64,000 nt of DNA from Variovorax paradoxus (GTDB taxonomy: Bacteria > Pseudomonadota > Gammaproteobacteria > Burkholderiales > Burkholderiaceae_C), in NCBI RefSeq assembly GCF_022009635.1, contig NZ_CP091716.1, positions 6,035,501 to 6,099,500 on the forward strand. Reading direction: 5' to 3'. The translations under genes were made by a program, and so were the position numbers. Below, one piece after another: positions 47,625 through 55,833 of the stretch (positions are counted from its first letter, which is position 1; each line of letters starts with the position of its first letter). The notes below the pieces were generated by a model, which saw nothing but the letters and a program-made list of their open reading frames with translations, was not told the DNA's origin and did no database searches.

Positions 47625-49265
47625 TCAGCCGATCACCTTGGTGGCGGTCGCGTCGAGCTTGGGCGGGTTCTCGAAGGTGTGGAACGGCGCCGGCGACGGC
47701 ACTTCCCACTCGAGGCCCTCGGCGCCTTCCCATGGCTTCTGCGCAGCCTTCTCGCCCTTGCCGCGCATGGTCGGGAACACGACGAACAGGAAGAAGTACA
47801 CCTGCGCGAAGCCGAAGAAGAACGCACCGACCGAAGCCACGGCGTTGAAGTCGGCGAACTGCATCGGGTAGTCGGCGTAGCGTCGCGGCATGCCGGCCAG
47901 GCCCAGGAAGTGCATCGGGAAGAAGGTCACGTTGAACGAGATCAGCGACCACCAGAAGTGCACCTTGCCGCGCGTTTCGTTGTACATGACGCCGGTCCAC
48001 TTGGGCACCCAGTAGTAGAAGCCCGAGAACATGGCGAACAGCGAGCCGGCCACCAGCACGTAGTGGAAGTGGGCCACCACGTAATAGGTGTCCTGCAGCT
48101 GCGTGTCGATGGGGGCAACGGCCAGGATCAGGCCGGTGAAGCCGCCCATGGTGAACACGAAGATGAAGCCGACCGCGAACAGCATGGGCGTCTCGAAGGT
48201 CATCGAGCCCTGCCACATGGTGGCGATCCAGTTGAAGATCTTCACGGCCGTGGGCACCGCGATCAGCATGGTCGCATACATGAAGAACAGCTGGCCCGTG
48301 AGCGGCATGCCGGTCGTGAACATGTGGTGCGCCCACACGATGAACGACAGGATGGCGATCGACGAGGTGGCGTACACCATCGAGGCATAGCCGAACAGCT
48401 TCTTGCGGGCGAAGGCCGGCACCACCTGGCTGATGATGCCGAAGGCCGGCAAGATCATGATGTAGACCTCGGGGTGGCCGAAGAACCAGAAGATGTGCTG
48501 GTACATCACCGGGTCGCCGCCGCCGGCGGGGTTGAAGAAGCTGGTGCCGAAGTGGCGGTCGGTCAGCGTCATGGTGATGGCGCCCGCGAGCACGGGCATC
48601 ACGGCGATCAGCAGGTAGGCGGTGATGAGCCAGGTCCAGCAGAACATCGGCATTTTCATCAGCGTCATGCCGGGGGCGCGCATGTTGAGGATGGTGACGA
48701 TGATGTTGATCGAGCCCATGATCGACGAGGCGCCCATGATGTGCATCGCGAAGATGCCGGCGTCCATCGAGGGGCCCATCTGCAGCGTGAGCGGCGCGTA
48801 GAGCGTCCAGCCCGCGGCGGGCGCGCCGCCGGGCATGAAGAACGAGCCCACCAGCATCAGCGCCGCCGGGATCAGCAGCCAGAAGCTGAAGTTGTTCATG
48901 CGCGCGAACGCCATGTCGGAGGCGCCCACCTGCAGCGGGATCATCCAGTTCGCGAAGCCCACGAAGGCCGGCATGATGGCGCCGAACACCATGATCAGGC
49001 CGTGCATGGTGGTGAACTGGTTGAACAGCTCCGGGTTCACCAGCTGCAGGCCGGGCTGGAACAGCTCGGCGCGGATCAGCAGCGCGAGCACGCCGCCCAC
49101 CATCAGCATCGTGAAGCTGAACAGCAGGTAGAGCGTGCCGATGTCCTTGTGGTTGGTCGCGAACACCCAGCGGCGCCAGCCGGTGGGCGCGTGGTGATCG
49201 TGATGCTCGTCGTGCGCGTGGCCGCCGGGGACTGCGTGACCGTGGGGGTCGAGGACTGCACTCAT
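47625..49265 (-). CDS. ctaD: Cytochrome c oxidase subunit I
   Basis: Catalytic heme-copper subunit with heme a, heme a3 and CuB, 546 residues and twelve helices. Landmarks are [24 protein letters not shown] (heme a His), [17 protein letters not shown] with the His-Tyr pair of CuB, the HHMFTTGMP CuB histidines, and [16 protein letters not shown] with the heme a3/a ligands. A His-rich N-terminus ([14 protein letters not shown]) precedes the first helix. Follows ctaC by 43 bases. Confidence 0.98.
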   Translation of the reverse strand: MSAVLDPHGHAVPGGHAHDEHHDHHAPTGWRRWVFATNHKDIGTLYLLFSFTMLMVGGVLALLIRAELFQPGLQLVNPELFNQFTTMHGLIMVFGAIMPAFVGFANWMIPLQVGASDMAFARMNNFSFWLLIPAALMLVGSFFMPGGAPAAGWTLYAPLTLQMGPSMDAGIFAMHIMGASSIMGSINIIVTILNMRAPGMTLMKMPMFCWTWLITAYLLIAVMPVLAGAITMTLTDRHFGTSFFNPAGGGDPVMYQHIFWFFGHPEVYIMILPAFGIISQVVPAFARKKLFGYASMVYATSSIAILSFIVWAHHMFTTGMPLTGQLFFMYATMLIAVPTAVKIFNWIATMWQGSMTFETPMLFAVGFIFVFTMGGFTGLILAVAPIDTQLQDTYYVVAHFHYVLVAGSLFAMFSGFYYWVPKWTGVMYNETRGKVHFWWSLISFNVTFFPMHFLGLAGMPRRYADYPMQFADFNAVASVGAFFFGFAQVYFFLFVVFPTMRGKGEKAAQKPWEGAEGLEWEVPSPAPFHTFENPPKLDATATKVIG

Positions 49266-49308
49266 TTCGTTGTTCCTTGCAATTTCTTCGTCGCGGGACG
49301 CTTGCGCA

Positions 49309-50496
49309 TCACTTGCCGCGCAGGGCGAGCACTTCGGCCGGCTGCACCAGCTGGCCCGTCTTGTTCGACCAGCTGTTCTTGGTGTACGTGGCCACGGCCG
49401 CGAGGTCGGTGTCGCTCAGTTGCTTCCAGGACGGCATGGCGCCGTTGTTCTGGCCGTTGAGCAGCACATGCAGTTGCACCGAGTGGTCGGCGTCGAGCAC
49501 CTTCGGATCGCCGTCGAGCGCCTTGATCGGGCCCGCGCCCTTGCCGTTGGCCTGGTGGCAGGCCGCGCAGTTGGCGGCATAGACCTTCTCGCCGCGAACC
49601 AGCATGTCGGGCAGCGTCCAGACCTTGGTCGGGTCGTCGAGCTTGGCGGCGGCGATCTTGCGCTGGTCGGCCACCCAGGCGGTGTAGTCGGCGGCCGAGA
49701 CCACTTTCACCTGGATCGGCATGAAGGCGTGTTCCTTGCCGCACAGTTCCTGGCACTGGCCGTAGTAGGTGCCGATGGTCTCGGCGCGGAACCAGGTGTC
49801 GCGCACGAAGCCGGGAATGGCGTCCTGCTTGAGGCCCAGCTGCGGCACAGCGAAGGCGTGGATCACGTCGTTGGCGGTGGTAATGATGCGGATCTTCTTG
49901 TTGACCGGCACCACCAGCGGGTAGTCGACCTTGAGCAGGTAGTCGTCAGGCATCGCGCCCTTGGCACCGGCGTCGGACATGGCGCGCTGCGAGCTGTCGA
50001 GCGTGGAGATGAAGGCCAGGCCCTCGCCTTCGCCGTTCAGGTAGTCGTAGCCCCATTTCCACTGGTAGCCCGTGGTCTTGATCGTGAGGTCGGCGTTGGT
50101 GGTGTCCTTCTGGGCCACCAGCACCTTGGTGGCGGGCAGCGCCATGACGATCACGATGAGGAAGGGCACGATGGTCCAGATGACCTCGACCACCACCGAC
50201 TCATGGAAGTTGGCGGCCTTGTGGCCCACCGACTTGCGGTGCTTCCAGATGGAATAGAACATGACCGCGAACACGGCGACGAAGATGACCGTGCACAGGA
50301 TCATCATGATCGTGTGGAGCAGATGCTGCTCCTGCGCGATCTTGGTCACGCCGACCGGAAGATTCAACTGGCGCACCGAAGGGCCGCCGGGTAGATCGTT
50401 GACTGCGTGCGCCGCGCTGCTGAAAGCCGCGCCGGCCGCCAGCAACAGATTCGCCGGCCTGTACTTATTGCGCCAAATGCTCTTCATCGTGTTCAC
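49309..50496 (-). CDS. ctaC: Cytochrome c oxidase subunit II fused to a cytochrome c domain
   Basis: Electron-entry subunit, 395 residues. After a signal segment there are two membrane helices (~58-82, ~103-120), then the CuA cupredoxin domain with ligands in [12 protein letters not shown] (Cys248, Cys252, His256, Met259) plus His213. A C-terminal extension carries CAACH at 310-314 and a late Met (GAMPSW), so a c-type heme is bound and the enzyme is of the caa3 kind. First gene of the oxidase cluster behind DUF2244. A start at MKSIW, three codons later, is possible. Confidence 0.97.
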   Translation of the reverse strand: MNTMKSIWRNKYRPANLLLAAGAAFSSAAHAVNDLPGGPSVRQLNLPVGVTKIAQEQHLLHTIMMILCTVIFVAVFAVMFYSIWKHRKSVGHKAANFHESVVVEVIWTIVPFLIVIVMALPATKVLVAQKDTTNADLTIKTTGYQWKWGYDYLNGEGEGLAFISTLDSSQRAMSDAGAKGAMPDDYLLKVDYPLVVPVNKKIRIITTANDVIHAFAVPQLGLKQDAIPGFVRDTWFRAETIGTYYGQCQELCGKEHAFMPIQVKVVSAADYTAWVADQRKIAAAKLDDPTKVWTLPDMLVRGEKVYAANCAACHQANGKGAGPIKALDGDPKVLDADHSVQLHVLLNGQNNGAMPSWKQLSDTDLAAVATYTKNSWSNKTGQLVQPAEVLALRGK

Positions 50497-50547
50497 GTTT
50501 CTTCAATTTTTCGACAAACCCAACCGTGCAGCACTGCGCGAGCCCCC

Positions 50548-51024
50548 TCAGGCGCCACGCAACGCCATGCGAATCTCGCGGGCCAAAGCCGCACGCAACT
50601 CCGGGCGTACATAGCGCCCCACCCTGACCGATCGACCCTGCCCCGAGACCTCGATCAGCGAGCGATCGCCGGCCTGGGGTTCGACCCGCACCTGGTGCGG
50701 AAGAAATTCAGTGCGCTCGTAGTGCCCGCCGTTCTCGAGCTCGACGACGAGGCGTCCCTCCTGCAGCGCGATCTTTTCGCCATCGGTCGCGTGCCGCGCA
50801 TAGACCATGAAAGCGAATCCGACAGCGGCCAGTTCGAGCCAGGCGAAAGGCAGAACCAGCGGCGCACCGTGCAGCCAGAACAGGGTGCCGATGCCGAGCG
50901 ATACCACGCACAGCGAGGCGTAGAGCCAGCCCAGCTGGCTCGGCGTCACCGAGCAGTTCCGCTTCAGGAACCAGTGGATGCTCTGGCCTGAAACGGTGGC
51001 AAATCGAAACACGGAATTCGACAC
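50548..51024 (-). CDS. DUF2244 membrane protein
   Basis: A 158-residue protein with WFLKRNCSVTPSQLGWLYASL, the DUF2244 opening, two adjacent membrane helices (SLCVVSLGIGTLFWL and PFAWLELAAVGFAFMVYARH) and a cytosolic C-terminal domain with QEGRLVVELENGG. Located 51 bases upstream of ctaC on the same strand, as in many betaproteobacteria; probably part of the oxidase operon. The start is uncertain: GTG 51024 is used, with a longer GTG at 51123 open. Confidence 0.82.
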   Translation of the reverse strand: MSNSVFRFATVSGQSIHWFLKRNCSVTPSQLGWLYASLCVVSLGIGTLFWLHGAPLVLPFAWLELAAVGFAFMVYARHATDGEKIALQEGRLVVELENGGHYERTEFLPHQVRVEPQAGDRSLIEVSGQGRSVRVGRYVRPELRAALAREIRMALRGA

Positions 51025-51248
51025 GGGCGAGTTCAGCAAATCGGTGCGTCGACGGTCGCCAAACCCTTCGTACAAACAGGATCCGACACCCCTCGATCGC
51101 GGGACAATACCCGCGAGTTTCACGCAACGGCGGATTGTAGCGGGTAGATACCTGCGCCAGAGTGCCCTGTGGGACGCCTACGGGTCACTACTAGTAGGCA
51201 AGAAACGGCCTGTGCGCCAAGCGTTTTTGCCAGGCCGAAAGCCGGCGA

Positions 51249-52163
51249 TCAGGCGCCTGGGCGACCCCGTTGCAGCATCGATCGCATCTCGCGCAGCGAC
51301 ACCGCGCTTTCGGCCGACAGCGACACGCGCGGCACCGGCTTGAACGCATGGCCGTAGATGACCTCGAAGGTCAGCGCGATGCGCCCGCCGCCCTCCTCGG
51401 CCGGCGCGAGATCGGGCAGCGCCTTCTTCAGCGACTGGTGCCAGGCCTTGCCGCGCAGCGCCGGAAAGCGCCCCGGGTGCAGGTTGCGCCCCAGCGTGCG
51501 CAGCTCTGCGAGCGCCGCCTCGGGCGTGGCCCAGGTCAGCACGATGCGCTCCATGTCCATCACGGGTTCGGCGAAGCCGGCGTGCACCAGCATGTCGCCC
51601 CAGTCGTGCATGTCGGTGTACTCGTGGCCCGCCGCCGGCCAGCCCAGGCGGGCATGCAGCGCGCGCAGTTCGCGCACGGTGTCGGGGCCGAGGCACGAGA
51701 ACATCAGGAAGCCGTCGGTGGCCACCAGCTTGTGCCAGTGCGCGATGAGTGCCTCGGGGTCGGCCGCCATGTGCAGCGACATATTGGCCCAGAGAAGGTC
51801 GACGCCGTCTTCGGGCGGTGCGTCGAAGCGCGCCTTGCCGGCCTGCCAGCGGCGCGCGCTCCACCACGGGGCGGCCAGCGCCTGGCCGGTGGCGGCAGCG
51901 AGCACGGGCTCGGGTTCGATGACGAAGGAGGCGGCGTCCTTGTAGCGACGGGCGACCAGTTCATGGGCCTCGAGGCCGCCGCGCAGGGGCGCCCAGTCGG
52001 CCCAGCTGCGGGGCTGGGCCTTGATCCATTGCAGCCGGTCTTCCATGCGGCGGCCGATTTCTTCGTGCAGCCAGGGGGAGCCTTCGGCGGGCGCAAGGCG
52101 ACGCCAGCGGGCGGCCGCCGTGGCATCGATGGTCGGCGGTCGTCTTGAGGGGTCGGTGGCCAT
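51249..52163 (-). CDS. BioC-like methyltransferase homologue lacking the SAM glycine loop
   Basis: A 304-residue class I methyltransferase-fold protein resembling malonyl-ACP O-methyltransferase BioC of betaproteobacteria. ARWRRLAPAEGSPWLHEEIGRRM at ~20-40, VDLLWANMSLHMAADPEALI (motif IV region, ~121) and LMFSCLGPDTVREL are recognisable. However, where motif I (VLDxGxGxG) should be, the sequence reads SWADWAPLRGGLEAHELVARR, so SAM binding is doubtful. Divergent from comF by 22 bases. Confidence 0.75.
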   Translation of the reverse strand: MATDPSRRPPTIDATAAARWRRLAPAEGSPWLHEEIGRRMEDRLQWIKAQPRSWADWAPLRGGLEAHELVARRYKDAASFVIEPEPVLAAATGQALAAPWWSARRWQAGKARFDAPPEDGVDLLWANMSLHMAADPEALIAHWHKLVATDGFLMFSCLGPDTVRELRALHARLGWPAAGHEYTDMHDWGDMLVHAGFAEPVMDMERIVLTWATPEAALAELRTLGRNLHPGRFPALRGKAWHQSLKKALPDLAPAEEGGGRIALTFEVIYGHAFKPVPRVSLSAESAVSLREMRSMLQRGRPGA

Positions 52164-52185
52164 GGGGCAGTGAGTATATTGAGCG

Positions 52186-52911
52186 ATGTCCAGCCTGCGC
52201 GCCCTGTGGCCTTTCCGGCCTTTCACTTCGCTGCTCGCGCGGTTGCCGAGCCAGTGCGCGGTCTGCCGCGCGTGGCCGTCGCGCCCGGTGTGCGACGCCT
52301 GCGTGGCCCGCTTCGCCCCGCCGGCGGCGCGCTGCGGCGGCTGCGCCCTGCCGCTGCCCGAAGGCGTCACCCGCTGCGGCGAGTGCGTGGCACACCCGCC
52401 GCCGCTCGATGCCTGTCTTGCCGCCTGCACCTACGCATGGCCGTGGCCTGACGCCATCGCCGCCTTCAAATTTCGCGGAGAAGCAGGCTGGGCCGGCCCC
52501 TTCGCCATGCTGATGCGCAGCGCGCCCTGGGTCGAGCCCGCGCTGGAGCAATGCGACCTGGTGCTGCCGATGCCGCTGGCGCCCGGCCGGTTGCGCGAAC
52601 GCGGCTTCAACCAGGCACATGAACTCGCGCGGCGCCTGTCTTCGGGCAAGACCGACGCGACCCTTCTGCTGCGCACCCGAGAGACACCGGCCCAGAGCGG
52701 CCTCGCGCGCGCCGAGCGGCTGCGCAACCTGCGCGGCGCCTTCGCCGTGGAGCCGCTGCGCGCCGAAAGAATCAGGGGCCGGCGCATCGTGCTGGTCGAC
52801 GACGTGATGACCAGCGGCGCATCGCTGTTCGCGGCCGCCGAACCCCTGCGGCTGGCCGGCGCCGCCCATATCACGGCGGTGGTGCTGGCCCGCACCGACC
52901 CGCCGCGCTGA
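52186..52911 (+). CDS. ComF-family phosphoribosyltransferase-like protein
   Basis: A 241-residue ComF homologue. The N-terminal zinc-ribbon has CAVCRAWPSRPVCDACVAR and CGGCALPLPEGVTRCGEC, and the C-terminal phosphoribosyltransferase domain has GRLRERGFNQAHELAR and the PRPP loop IVLVDDVMTSGAS. ComF assists DNA uptake in naturally competent species; its role elsewhere is less clear. Divergent from the BioC-like gene, the common pairing. Confidence 0.93.
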   Translation: MSSLRALWPFRPFTSLLARLPSQCAVCRAWPSRPVCDACVARFAPPAARCGGCALPLPEGVTRCGECVAHPPPLDACLAACTYAWPWPDAIAAFKFRGEAGWAGPFAMLMRSAPWVEPALEQCDLVLPMPLAPGRLRERGFNQAHELARRLSSGKTDATLLLRTRETPAQSGLARAERLRNLRGAFAVEPLRAERIRGRRIVLVDDVMTSGASLFAAAEPLRLAGAAHITAVVLARTDPPR

Positions 52912-52942
52912 ACCCCGTGCCCGGGGCGCCGACAATCGGCGC

Positions 52943-53404
52943 ATGTTCCATATCGTCCTGGTCCACCCCGAGATTCCGCCGAACACCGGCAACGTCATAC
53001 GGCTCGCCGCCAACACCGGCTGCACGCTGCATCTGGTCGAGCCGCTCGGCTTTTCGATGGACGACCGCCTGCTGCGCCGCGCCGGGCTCGACTATCACGA
53101 GTACGCCGAAGTCAAGCGCCACGCCGACTGGCAGGCCCTGCTCGCCGCCGAACAGCCCCCGGCCGACCGGATGTTCGCCCTCACCACCCGCGGCACGCGG
53201 GCCGTGCACGATGTGCGCTTCCAGCCCGGCGACTGGCTGGTCTTCGGCTCGGAGACCAGCGGCCTGCCGCCCGCCGTGCGCGACGGTTTCGCCGAGCCGC
53301 AGCGCCTGCGGCTGCCGATGCGCGAAGGACAGCGCAGCCTGAACCTCTCAAACGCGGTGGCCGTGACCGTGTTCGAAGCCTGGCGGCAGAACGGCTTCGG
53401 CTGA
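52943..53404 (+). CDS. trmL: tRNA (cytidine34/uridine34-2'-O)-methyltransferase
   Basis: SPOUT-family enzyme that methylates the wobble ribose of certain leucine tRNAs, 153 residues. MFHIVLVHPEIPPNTGNVIRL is the TrmL signature; VFGSETSGLPPAV and RSLNLSNAVAVTVFEAWRQ form the trefoil knot that binds SAM. 31 bases downstream of comF on the same strand. Confidence 0.96.
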   Translation: MFHIVLVHPEIPPNTGNVIRLAANTGCTLHLVEPLGFSMDDRLLRRAGLDYHEYAEVKRHADWQALLAAEQPPADRMFALTTRGTRAVHDVRFQPGDWLVFGSETSGLPPAVRDGFAEPQRLRLPMREGQRSLNLSNAVAVTVFEAWRQNGFG

Positions 53405-53540
53405 CACAAAGACACAAAGTCGCAGGCCCTCATTCCGGCGAAAGTGCATCCGCCGCGGAACGCCCGCCGTATGGAAAGCATGCCGGCCGCAAAGCGACCC
53501 GGCATCTGGTCCATCCACCGCATGTCCGAGGAGTCTTGCC

Positions 53541-53834
53541 ATGAACACCCAGTCGATTGCCCTTGCCGCATTTGCCACGCTGGCTTTTGCCGGCGCCGCC
53601 CACGCCTTCCAGGGCGAGCAGAACCCGCTGCCGCCGGCGCCCTTCCAGTCGACGCTGTCGCGAGCACAGGTGCAGGCCGATGCGCGCCAACCGTTCAGGG
53701 TCACCAATGGCGGCACCGGCGCGCTGCAGGCCCGCAACGGCAGCACCGACCGCAACGCGGTGCGCCAGAGCGCCCTGAGCATCACTCGCCAGGGCGCGGC
53801 CACCTACGGCGACGTGACCGACCGCCGGATGTAA
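53541..53834 (+). CDS. Small secreted DUF4148-like protein
   Basis: A 97-residue protein with a clear signal peptide (MNTQSIALAAFATLAFAGAAHA, cleavage likely after AHA). The mature part contains STLSRAQVQADARQP, the short SRAxVxAxxxxA motif seen in DUF4148 proteins of Burkholderiales. Function unknown. GAGGAG lies about ten bases before ATG 53541. Convergent with the MaoC gene. Confidence 0.78.
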   Translation: MNTQSIALAAFATLAFAGAAHAFQGEQNPLPPAPFQSTLSRAQVQADARQPFRVTNGGTGALQARNGSTDRNAVRQSALSITRQGAATYGDVTDRRM

Positions 53835-53850
53835 GCCTGAAAGGAGAAGG

Positions 53851-54321
53851 TCAGCGGTAGCGCCGCGCCACCGACTCCGCCACGCAGGCCGGCTTGGCCG
53901 CGCCTTCGAGTTCGATGGTGGTTTCCCAGGTCATCTGGAAGCCGTCGTCGGCAATCGGCTCGGAGCTCAGCAGCTTCATGCGCGCGCGCAGCCGTTTACC
54001 CACCGGCACCGGCGACATGAAGCGCACCCGGTTCATGCCGTAGTTCACGCCCATGCGCGACTCCACCACGTCGATGGCCGCCTCGAAGAAGCGCGGCAGC
54101 AGCGACAGCGTGAGGAAGCCGTGCGCGATCGGCGCGCCGAACGGGCCGGCCTTGGCCCGCTCCACGTCGACATGGATCCACTGGTGGTCGCCCGTCGCCT
54201 CGGCGAACAGGTTGACCTGCTCCTGCGTGATGGTGATCCAGTCGCTCACGGCGACTTCCTGGCCGACGCAGGCGGAGAGATCCTGAAGGGTCTGGAATGT
54301 CTTTTTGGTCATGCGGGGCAT
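53851..54321 (-). CDS. MaoC-like (R)-specific enoyl-CoA hydratase family protein
   Basis: A 156-residue hot-dog-fold protein. The hydratase-2 motif is ATGDHQWIHVDVERAKAGPFGAPIAHG, containing the catalytic Asp and His pair (D45/H50 region), followed by FLTLSLLPRFFE. Possible roles include fatty-acid or polyhydroxyalkanoate intermediates; none is fixed by context. A start three codons later (MTKKTF) is possible. 72 bases after the ParA-like gene's stop, reading on the same strand. Confidence 0.9.
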   Translation of the reverse strand: MPRMTKKTFQTLQDLSACVGQEVAVSDWITITQEQVNLFAEATGDHQWIHVDVERAKAGPFGAPIAHGFLTLSLLPRFFEAAIDVVESRMGVNYGMNRVRFMSPVPVGKRLRARMKLLSSEPIADDGFQMTWETTIELEGAAKPACVAESVARRYR

Positions 54322-54393
54322 TCTGGAGCCAAGGGCGCGGGGCCGGCTGTCGGGCTCGCGACAACCGGGCTCAGGGAAAACCGGGAGACGACT

Positions 54394-55014
54394 TCAGGCG
54401 TCGAGCCACTGGCAGATCGGCTGCCACTGCTCCAGGTCGCGCTGCACGCGACCCGGCGCGATGTCGAACATCGTGAGCCCGCGCGCCGCCAGTTGCACAT
54501 AGTTCTGGGTATCACGCAACTCGCCGATCACCGGCACGCCCAGCCCCTGGATGAACTCGTGCAGCCGGTCGGCGGCCAGCGTGCGGGCATTCACCCGCAT
54601 GCCGACGAGGCCGATCTGCGTTTTCTCGGCGCGGCGCTGTTCCTTGAGCCGGTCGAGAAAGTCGCGCGTCGCGTAGATGTCGAAGATGCTCGGCTGCAGC
54701 GGCACGATCACCCGGTCGGCCAGCGCCAGCACTTCCTTGAAGCGCCAGCCGTGCAGGCCGGCCGGCGTGTCCAGCACCGCGTGCGTGGTGCCGCGCGGCG
54801 GCCTGACCACGGTGCTGTCGCCGGTGGCCTCCCAGGTGGCGATGGGCCGGGCCTGGGGCGGGCGCAGGCCCAGCCACAGGCGGGAAGACTGCTGGCGGTC
54901 CACGTCCCCCAGCATCACGGCATGGCCTCGGCTTGCGAAATAGCCCGCGACATTCGTCGCGATCGTCGACTTGCCGACCCCGCCCTTGGGATTGGCGACC
55001 AGAACCACCGGCAT
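54394..55014 (-). CDS. Orphan ParA/MinD-like ATPase
   Basis: A 206-residue P-loop ATPase of the ParA/Mrp class. The deviant Walker A is PKGGVGKSTIATN at ~9, switch I region GDVDRQQSSRLW, and Walker B-like AVLDTPAGL. GLVGMRVNARTLAADRLHEF resembles chromosomal ParA-like proteins. No parB or parS-like gene lies nearby, so plasmid partition is unlikely; it may position a cytosolic complex. ATG 55014; divergent from the KefF-like gene by 93 bases. Confidence 0.85.
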   Translation of the reverse strand: MPVVLVANPKGGVGKSTIATNVAGYFASRGHAVMLGDVDRQQSSRLWLGLRPPQARPIATWEATGDSTVVRPPRGTTHAVLDTPAGLHGWRFKEVLALADRVIVPLQPSIFDIYATRDFLDRLKEQRRAEKTQIGLVGMRVNARTLAADRLHEFIQGLGVPVIGELRDTQNYVQLAARGLTMFDIAPGRVQRDLEQWQPICQWLDA

Positions 55015-55107
55015 AAGGCTTTCCTCCAGAACTGGGACAGCCGGAATGGTAGTCGCTGGCGTGTTTTTGCCCGACGCGCCGGCCCCGACTGAGATATGTT
55101 CTCTGCC

Positions 55108-55833
55108 ATGACGACAACAACATCCATGGGAAACACCGCCGCCGGTCCCGGCGGCATCTACGTGCTGGCGGCGCACCCGCACTGGCGCGACTCGCGCGTC
55201 AACCGCCGGATGCTGGCCGCCGCCCGCGCCGTACCGGGCGTCGACGTGAACGACCTCTACGGCAGCTACCCCGACTTTTCCATCGACATCGAGGCCGAAC
55301 AGGCCCGGCTCTCCCAGGCCAGCCTGGTGGTGCTGCTGCACCCGATCCAGTGGTATTCCATGCCCGCGCTGCAGAAGCTCTGGCTCGACGACGTGCTCGC
55401 CTACGGCTGGGCCTACGGCCCCGGCGGCACGGCGCTGCAGGGCAAGGACCTCTGGCTGGTGGCCACCACCGGCAGCCCGGAGCCCAGCTACCACCCGCAG
55501 AGCTACCACCGCTACTTCTTCGACGCCTTCCTGCCGCCGTACGAGCAGACAGCCGCGCTGTGCGGCATGCGCTTCCTGCCGCCGCTGATCTTCTACGGCG
55601 CGCGCAGCGCCCCGGAAGCCGAGGTGGCCGCGCACGTGCAGACCTTCGCCCAGCGCCTGGGCAGCTACCCCGACTGGCCCGAGATCGAGGAACTCGACAC
55701 CTGCATCGCCTGCCCGGTGCCCGAAACCGACCGCCCGGCCGATTCCGACGACATCGGCAAGGTCGTGTCCAACGCCTTCCACGCCGCCATGACCCACGGG
55801 CTGGCCGCGGCCTCCACGAGCAAGGCGCCCTGA
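55108..55833 (+). CDS. KefF/KefG-like flavodoxin-fold NAD(P)H oxidoreductase
   Basis: A 241-residue quinone-reductase-like protein that in characterised systems binds and activates the Kef potassium channel. GGIYVLAAHPHWRDSRVNRRML, VVLLHPIQWYSMPALQKLWLDDVL and GKDLWLVATTGSPEPSYHP are the family motifs. It is longer than E. coli KefF (176 residues) owing to a C-terminal tail ending TSKAP. The stop adjoins the kefC start directly, so the two are co-translated. Confidence 0.9.
   Translation: MTTTTSMGNTAAGPGGIYVLAAHPHWRDSRVNRRMLAAARAVPGVDVNDLYGSYPDFSIDIEAEQARLSQASLVVLLHPIQWYSMPALQKLWLDDVLAYGWAYGPGGTALQGKDLWLVATTGSPEPSYHPQSYHRYFFDAFLPPYEQTAALCGMRFLPPLIFYGARSAPEAEVAAHVQTFAQRLGSYPDWPEIEELDTCIACPVPETDRPADSDDIGKVVSNAFHAAMTHGLAAASTSKAP

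Noticed and set aside
47463..49460. Plus-strand frame of 665 codons opposite ctaD
   Set aside because: Low-complexity His/Glu/Arg-rich antisense shadow of a clearly identified oxidase subunit.
54394..55014. ParA-like gene as a plasmid or integrated-element partition system
   Set aside because: No ParB, no parS-like sites and no replication or integration genes nearby; surroundings are chromosomal housekeeping genes.
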